DNA from: Moniliella sp. 'wahieum'
Lineage: Eukaryota > Basidiomycota > Moniliellomycetes > Moniliellales > Moniliellaceae
Assembly (NCBI GenBank): GCA_003971905.1
Contig: RSEE01000093.1
Span: 1 to 64,000 of the forward strand
Length of the DNA stretch: 64,000 nucleotides
Reading direction: 5' to 3'
Shown: in pieces, positions 57,801-64,000 of the stretch
How positions within the stretch are numbered: the stretch's first letter is position 1
Layout of the letters: the number at the start of each line of letters is the position of its first letter
Position numbers and translations under genes: made by a program
The notes under the pieces: model-generated
Database searches by the model: none
What the model was told of the DNA's origin: nothing
Seen by the model: the letters and a program-made list of their open reading frames with translations, nothing else

Positions 57801-60436
57801 GGCGGGAATTGCGGCGCTTCGATGAGCTGGACGAAGATCGCCGAGAACGCAACGAGAGTACACTCCAAGGTTCAATCAAAATAGGAACTTGAGGGGCGCC
57901 CTGTGGGTTGAGTGCATGCCATAGAGACCCTGATGGAGTGTGGTCCGGGGTCGTAATGGGTGTGGGGGAATGAGGATCACGGGCGAAACAAAATCGACTC
58001 CGTCGCGGGAATCAGTATGGTGGGCCGAAAGGGGCCATGAGAGTGTGTGCTCCGGTGTGCTCGGAGAAAGGTCGGGGGAGGAACTGAGAAACAAAATGAT
58101 GAGAAGAAGAAGCACAAGCTCGCTGCACGGGATTTTCCGACAGCGTACAAATGCTGTCCCTTCAAGCCAAAGTGGAATCCTCGCTTGGAGGCAGCCGAAG
58201 TGGGGTTGGAAGGAAGAGTGGAAGAGGAGGCTAAGTTGGTCGCGCTAGGCTTACCAGCCAAGTCAGACTTTGCCCGTTTGCGCTGGCCCGATGGGGTGGG
58301 CCCTGTCGAAGCGCTTTGAGGCAGAGCAGGATCGTCGAGTTTGCCCCCTTGGGTAAGCATGTCGGCCAACTGGACGCAAGTCAGAATCTAGACAGAAAAC
58401 AAGAAAAGAGAGCCAACGTACGTCGAGCCGCTGCATGTCAATGCTGACCACAGTGGCGATGAAAACGACTTGCATGAAAAAGTCCGAAACAAAGACGGCC
58501 ATGCTCAAAATCGCCCACTGCTTCGCCGCAGGGAAGGGAGCAAAGAGGGCAATGCAAGTGGCCAGTGCCACATCTAACAGCACCGTCACCGCCAAAGGAG
58601 GACCGATTTGAGCGAGCCCATGAGCAACCCGGCGCTGGACAGGCCAATAGACTGGGGTGTTCACCAAGGCGTCTAGCAGGAGGAACAAGTTTTCCGATCC
58701 TACCAAAAGAACGCCTAGGGGGATCGCAGGCCAAGCAGGTGGGGGAAGAGGCACGCCCACCAACGCACACACCGAGGTGGTGGTCACCAACACTACAGCT
58801 GTCGAGATGCAAGCAGTAATGAAGAGACCCCATCGCGAGTGGACTCTGTCCAACTGGCTGAAGCGTCGCAAGATAAACCCGATAACGCCCACATACGCCA
58901 GTGAGAGAACGACCCGGACGCCGAGTGACGAAGAAGGACGCGCAGCTGCACCATCCAGCTCTTCCCCTTCGTCATCCTCTATGGAAGACCAGGAAAGAGA
59001 GGGTGCCCGTCCATCGTGACTACCGGGACCGGAGTAGGTCAAGACCCGCTCGATAACGTCCCCTTGACCGGCAGGGGGAGTGAGGAAACGAACCTGTCCG
59101 CCCGTAACATTGTGGAGCAAACGCTGGAAGGACTGGTGAGTGCCCGAAGGAGCACTGTGGTCTTGGAAGAAGAAAGTCAAAACCAGATAGTCGGCGGCGG
59201 CAGCAGAACCAGCACCAGAGTTTATGCTCGCGCCTGATTTGCCAAGCGGAGGCAGACCAAAACGGGCCCCCAAGGTGGTGAGGACCGATAAAGGCAAGCC
59301 TTGACCAGTAGCACCCGAGGCTACAATTACATTGTGGTCGGACCAGTGGCCAGCAGCATGAGCGAGAGTCATTCCGGGAGTTGTGTCGGCCGCAACAAGC
59401 GAAGGGTCCAGGCGCCAAAAGTCGAGGGGGGACAAGACGAGGCACCCCTGCGCACCACTTTCGGGCGTTTGGATGGCCGATGGGTCGGATGGAGGGGCGC
59501 GAAGGCACTGCAAGTCTGGGTCGGTCGAGGTGGTCAAGAGATGTTCGATCCTTCGTTGAAGGCGCAGGGCAGATTGTAAAATGGATGGCTGCAGCATGCC
59601 GCTGGCGGACGAGGCAGCATCGTCAGTGGTGAGGAACAGTTGTTGAACGCGGACCCCGGGGATGGCAAACTCGAGGGGGGCGGAGGACGCGGAATCGGGG
59701 GATATTGGCGGGGGGGAGAGGTGGAGCCCGCGGCTAGCCTCAAGGACAAGGCGTGTGTCGGCCAATGGTGCCAGTGTGGCTTGATCGCTGGGCGCAAATG
59801 CCGCTAGCTGCTCCACCGAGAGCGGCGGGAGGGGTACGGGGGGAGCGGGGGCCCCAAGCCGGCGCTGGAAGAAGGCGTGACCAACGCAACGGCGAGGTAC
59901 AGGAGGGAAAAGATGACGTGGGCACAGAGGATGATGGTGCGGATCTGGTGCTGTGCCACGTATCGTCCGACCTGGGAGAAGGCGTGTGGGAGCGCGGCGT
60001 ACGCCTGGGAGGCACGGGCGAGGATGCGGGACGGGAGAGGGGCGGTGGGCCTGAGCGGAGGCAGATTGGACAGGTGGAGGCCGCCGCGCCTGGGCGCGCT
60101 GGAGCCCGCGGCGGCGGCGGCGGCGGCAGGCCGGGGCCGGGGCCGGAGCGGAGGGAGGCAGAGCGGCCGATGGAGGAGGCGTATGCAGCGGTGGGCGTGG
60201 GGGAGGGTGCGGGGGCGGGGACGATGGCCATGCCGATGCCGGCGCCGACGCCGGGGGCAAAGGTGGGGAGGGCGTGGGGCGGCGCGGCGGCGGCGGAGAG
60301 GCGCGGCTGCGGGAGCGGAGGCGGGTGGTGGGGGCGGGCTGGAGGCGCCGAGGTCGGCATCCACGCGCTCGTACGGGCGGCTGTAGGGCGGGAGGGGGCG
60401 CACCTCGGGGGGCGCGACGCGCTGCGGGATAATCAT
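54874..60436 (-). CDS. SCP1: SREBP cleavage-activating protein (SCAP)
   Basis: SCAP holds the membrane-bound transcription factor SREBP in the ER and escorts it for cleavage when sterols fall. From the start near 60436 (MIIPQRVAPPEVRPLPPYSR) a Pro/Arg-rich leader precedes the first membrane helix (ILCAHVIFSLLYLAVALV). A large lumenal loop follows. The sterol-sensing domain spans about 58940-58420: SLAYVGVIGF, SRWGLFITACISTAVVLVTT, PLGVLLVGSENLFLLLDALV and VSDFFMQVVFIATVVSIDMQ. The Asp in VSDFF matches the SSD residue important for sterol response in mammals. An intron at about 58418-58361 joins to LADMLTQGGKLDD. A last helix (about 57760-57700) precedes a C-terminal WD40 domain (TNTGRVLVYDLRGRQMVQVL) that in other species binds SREBP. 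Many frame changes occur; the C-terminal end at 54874 is approximate. Confidence 0.85.
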
Positions 60437-60990
60437 GGCTGTGTTGCCGGATGCCCGATGTGCGCCCAGCCGAGCGGTGGTGGTCGCCAGAAGAGACGCC
60501 GGCCTCCGCCGCCCGCTGCTCCGTGCCCGCCAGTTCCGCCGTCCCACCCGCACCATTCTCACGCCCATTCCGCCAGAGGGGTGGTTTGAAGCTTGATAAG
60601 CGCTCGCCTATCACATGTCGCACACCACACATCACACGTCACACATCACACATCACACATCACAGCCAGTCTGGTTCCCTGTCGGTGGTCACGTGTTGCT
60701 CCGGCGTCATATCGGCCGGTGGGGCTGCAACCGGCAACCGGCAACCGGCAACCCCCCCCAGCCGAAGCCTGTTGGATGTCGTCGCGGCCAGGGAGAGGCC
60801 GGGCGGGTGGGGAACCCCCCGCGTTGGGCTCCGTTGCGGAGCCTTTTGGGCGAGTGCTTGCGGGTCGCTTGTGTTACCGCCGCTGTGTCTCGAGTTGTTT
60901 GGCTTGCTGGGGTTGCTCCCTCTGCATCCGGTGGGGCAGCTCACCATCTTTGCCTCCTCTCCCTCCCCCTCTTCTCTCCCATCCCTCACC
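60437..60990. other. Divergent promoter region SCAP/APH
   Basis: The 0.55 kb between two divergent starts contains the TCACAC array at 60610-60665 and an ACCGGCAACCGGCAACCGGC tandem near 60729-60750. No gene is called. Confidence 0.6.
60610..60665. promoter_or_regulatory. TCACACA tandem array upstream of SCAP
   Basis: One TCACATG unit followed by about six CATCACA/CGTCACA units in tandem. It lies about 175 bases upstream of the SCAP start and 330 upstream of the divergent kinase-like gene. It recalls the TCACATG array upstream of the reductase gene. A sterol-regulatory function is inference. Confidence 0.35.
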
Positions 60991-62221
60991 ATGGCAGACG
61001 AAACCGGCGTGGGGCCATCCGCCAACCCATCGACCAGGATGCACTCAACGCCTACCTGGCCCACACCCCTCTGGCGGCTTAGCCCCCGTCCACATTGATG
61101 GGCAGTTCGCCTTTGGCCAGTCCAACCCCAGCTACGCCCTGACCGGCAGCGACGGCGCCAAGTATGTCCTGCGCAAGAAGCCCCCCGGCGCCCTGGTCTC
61201 CCGCACGGCCCATGCCATCGAGCGCGAGTTCCGCGTCCTGCACGCCATCCACACGGCCAACATGCGTCTGGCCGATCCGGCGCGCACTGTGCCGGTCCCC
61301 GAGGTCAAGGTTCTCTGCACCGATGCGGCTGTGATCGGCACTCCATTTTACATTATGCGCTTTGTCCCTGGCCGCATCTTCACCGACAACCGTCTCCTGG
61401 GTTTGCCTGCACGCGAGCGTGCCGAATGCTGGACTTCAGCCATGCAAGTCCTCGCCAATCTCCACAACATTGACGTGACCAGTGCTGGTCTTGGCGATTA
61501 CGGCCGATCCCAAGGCTTTTACCCGCGCCAACTCAAGTCCTTGACGGCGGTAGCGAGTGCCCAAGCAGCTGTAGCCAACCGCAAGGGGGACAAGGTGGGT
61601 CCGATCCCGCACTTTGATCCATTGGTTCCTGGCTCGCCTCCCACTTGCCTCGGGACCAGACAACCCTCATCCACGGCGACTTTAAAATCGACAACCTTAT
61701 CTTTCACCCCACCGAGCCCAAGGTCGTCGCCGTCTTGGACTGGGAACTGTCCACCTCGGCCATCCAATGAGCGACTTGGCCAATCTGTTGCAGTGTTTCA
61801 CTCTGCCTCCTACTCCGGGCATGTCCTTGGACCAAGTTTTGCATGATCCCACCGCCTCAGCGGCTGCTCTAGAATCGCACTCCACTCTGTTGACGTTCGG
61901 GATGCTGCCGCCGGACCAGAACCGATCCCACCCTTGAACCAGCTTATGCAAACGTACCGTACTGCCCGTCACAACGGGGTGGCCAGCCAAACTACGCCCG
62001 AGCAAGACCAAGTCTGGAGCGCAGAATGGCACTTTGCTGCCGCCTGGGCCTGGTTCCGATTGGCCGTGATCACGCAAGGCATTGCGGCTCGAAATGCGGC
62101 AGGCCAGGCAAGCAGTGCCAAGGCCACCGCCTATGGACGTCTGTTTCCCACCTGCGGTAATAACGCCTGGCTGATTGCGCAAGGCAAGGAAACGACCCTG
62201 GGCAAACAAAGCAAACTATGA
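60991..62221 (+). CDS. APH-family kinase-like protein (ACAD10/11 N-terminal type)
   Basis: This stand-alone protein has the aminoglycoside-phosphotransferase/choline-kinase fold seen at the N-terminus of ACAD10/ACAD11. After MADETGVG a frame change leads to [40 protein letters not shown] and [20 protein letters not shown] form the nucleotide-binding lobe. [12 protein letters not shown] is the hinge. The catalytic loop is [15 protein letters not shown] and the metal-binding block is [11 protein letters not shown]. The C-terminal helices end [16 protein letters not shown] at 62221. About 410 residues fits a fungal protein lacking the dehydrogenase half. Animal ACAD10/11 act in 4-hydroxy fatty acid breakdown; whether this one does is inference. 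Two or more frame changes occur near 61010 and 61750. Confidence 0.85.
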
Positions 62222-62479
62222 ATGATATCGATCGAGTTCAGCCTGCTGAACTCTGAAAATGCATTTTTCTCGATTGTGCTAGTCAGACGAGAGTCTCCCA
62301 CTAACTTGAACGGGTCTCTGTCGACGTCAGGGAGAACGTGATAATAGGGCCCGAGACCCGGGCGAGCGAGCCCAACAAGGAAGACCCAACATGATCGAGA
62401 TGCGAGTCTAAATTTGCCTGTTCGCCCCACCTTCAAGTGGAGGGAAGATGGCGGTTTATTCGTCTCGTTTTCGCTCACC
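62222..62479. other. Convergent spacer
   Basis: This spacer separates two converging genes. Nothing was recognised in it. Confidence 0.5.
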
Positions 62480-62811
62480 TCAATTATGGGAGCAATACAC
62501 ATATGTTTGCCCAACCATAACGCTTACGAACCAAGGCGAAGCGACGCCCTGGATCGGAAAGGGTGTGAAGCTTGAAGACAGAGGATTGATTGTTACTGCG
62601 GCTTGGCCGGGCTGGGAAATTGGACGAAGAACCACCTCTTCCTCCTGCTGGCGTCCGTTCATCTCGTCCATGTCTTCCGCGTCAATTTCGCGCTCAAGCA
62701 CTTCGTATTCTACACACTCCCCCCCAATAACTCCTGAGCCAACCGAAGTGTACGCTGACCAATGCTCCTCGCTCGGCTCCGACCCAGTTGCAAGTCGCCA
62801 TTCCTGCTCAT
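62480..62811 (-). CDS. Small acidic protein, unrecognised
   Basis: The start at 62811 gives MSRNGDLQLGRSRARSIGQR, then TLRLAQELLGG. Here a C run of seven bases (62719-62725 on the plus strand) breaks the frame; eight would continue it to CVEYEVLEREIDAEDMDEMN and EEEVVLRPISQPGQAAVTIN. The frame ends at 62480 after about 110 residues, though a less hydrophobic end or an intron after TINPL is possible. A TATATA stretch lies just upstream near 62823. No family was recognised. It converges on the kinase-like gene. Confidence 0.45.
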
Positions 62812-64000
62812 GCCATCGCCCTATATAGGGAGAGAGGCAAAACTACCCGAGTGGGCCTGCGAGCCCAGTGTAGGATTCTATGGGTGTGTTAGTCCCATAT
62901 TGTCACACTGGTGCGTCCACGCGTCCCCCACAGGGGCGAACGTCGGCGGGCAGACCACGGAGGGGGTCCCCCATTGTATAGCTCTTCACACCTATTGCCC
63001 GACGCCGCGGTGGGAGTGCAGACACAACATGCGCGATGTCTATATGAGGCCAGGTAATTAGTGAGCGAAGAAGTCTAATGACACAGGCAGCGGTCAATAT
63101 CGTCAACGTTTTTGTCAACAGACGCCGACAAGACGGAAGGGGGTCAAGCTTCAAGGTCGTACTTAGCAACAGTCACTATATCTAGGCTACTGCAGCCACT
63201 TTGACTACTCGACCGTTTTTAAAGAGCGGGGCAGGTGGGGTTGAGCCCAACCCTAACGCTAACGCTGAGAGTGCGTCAAACGTAACGCGTTAACGGACAA
63301 CCGGTAAACGTAACCCGAACCAATGCTAAGCGCTAACGAGAAAGCAATTGCACCGATCACGTGCTATTGCGTCACAATCAATGGCACCAACAGGCGGCCG
63401 ACGGGTATAATCACCTGGTCACTTCATCGTCACTGCATCCCTCTTCTCCCTACTGTTTTTGCTTCCAAAAACACAAGATCGACCACCCCGATCGCCATCC
63501 CCCCCATTGACTGGGCCCCCACCAGTTCCCACGCCAGCCGCCTCGTAGCATGTGTCTGGCACCCCATTGGCATGACATAATGTGACACACGACGGGCTAC
63601 CCTCCCGCAATAGAGTTGTAAGGCATCAGCATCACCTCGCCCCACACAGGCCCCATCCCGCATGCACCAAGTCGCCCATTTGACAGAGATGACCACCTTT
63701 GGGTACAAGAATTCATCCTGTGTCTGTGCTAGCCGAACCCGAACAACGCTGAGCGCTGAATCCGCTCTGTCTCTCGTTCACGTCATCGCGTCATTATCGA
63801 GTCGCTCTTCATAGTCAACGTTCGACGTACAACCTGTGTAACGCATGCAATAACGGAAGGCGATGACCGGGGGCGCGACCGGAGCGAGCCCTCAGCCGAT
63901 CCGAGAACAATCTGAGAGCGTTCTCCTGTGTTCCCCTCTCGGTGCAACATGCACCGCACACTGTCTGTGAAGCAAAAAGCCACTGTTTATGACGTTCATC
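62812..64000. other. Right-end intergenic region
   Basis: No supported gene in 1.2 kb. A block of AACGCTAACG/ACCGGTAAACG-type short motifs lies at 63243-63345. A plus-strand frame ending at 63580 has weak coding character (TRSTTPIAIPPIDWAPTSSH) but no family. Confidence 0.4.
63243..63345. repeat. AACGCTAACG / CCGGTAAACG motif block
   Basis: Irregular units CCTAACGCTAACGCTGAG, ACGTAACGCGTTAACG, AACCGGTAAACG and GCTAAGCGCTAACG, mostly self-complementary, of the same style as the 24.7 kb island (which has GTAAGCGCTAGG and ACCGGTAACC). Confidence 0.55.

Noticed and set aside
5862-62221. Reading RPL4, fimbrin, MetRS and others as pseudogenes
   Set aside because: They are essential or highly conserved, codon bias is kept throughout, and every break is a small deletion, usually in a base run. 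Sequence error explains all of them.

Overview
The window looks like nuclear DNA of a fungus, most likely a basidiomycete (this placement is inference). The evidence is a set of fungal housekeeping proteins, strong G/C bias at third codon positions, and introns of about 50-100 bases with GTACGT or GTGAGT donors, CTGAC/CTAAC branch sites and CAG/TAG acceptors. It also carries a SCAP-type sterol sensor, a XanA-like dioxygenase and an intron-bearing tRNA-Val.

Layout. 0.5-4.6 kb (-): HMG-CoA reductase. 5.9-7.0 kb (+): ribosomal protein L4. 7.4-8.4 kb (+): ATP23 protease. 8.5-12.2 kb (-): long coiled-coil protein with a CM1-like motif. 12.5-14.1 kb (-): amino-acid transporter. 16.2-16.6 kb (+): small Bet1/Sft1-type SNARE. 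16.8-18.9 kb (-): methionyl-tRNA synthetase with a WHEP-like tail. 19.9-21.7 kb (-): unrecognised membrane/coiled-coil protein with a proline-rich repeat. 21.7-27.5 kb: gene-poor tract with a three-copy repeat and islands of short palindromes. 27.5-34.2 kb (+): two unrecognised low-complexity proteins. 34.6-36.0 kb (+): tentative ORC6. 37.0-38.8 kb (+): fimbrin. 39.3-40.7 kb (-): TauD/XanA-like dioxygenase. 42.8-44.3 kb (-): unrecognised nuclear-type protein followed by a tandemly duplicated 3' flank. 45-51 kb: poorly resolved or unrecognised genes. 51.4-53.2 kb (-): secretory-pathway membrane protein. 54.6 kb (-): tRNA-Val(AAC). 54.9-60.4 kb (-): SCAP. 61.0-62.2 kb (+): APH/ACAD10-11-type kinase-like protein. 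62.5-62.8 kb (-): small unrecognised gene.

The main functional theme is sterol homeostasis. HMG-CoA reductase (the rate-limiting enzyme, with its own sterol-sensing domain) and SCAP (the escort and sensor for SREBP) lie about 50 kb apart, and each has an array of TCACA-type motifs a short distance upstream of its start. The other genes are unrelated housekeeping functions.

Important caveat. Nearly every conserved gene here, including essential ones, changes reading frame several times, and each junction examined can be explained by one or two bases missing, usually from a run of identical bases. This is best read as base-deletion error in the underlying assembly, not as gene decay. CDS spans below therefore run across frame changes. 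Starts, stops and small introns of weakly conserved genes are approximate.
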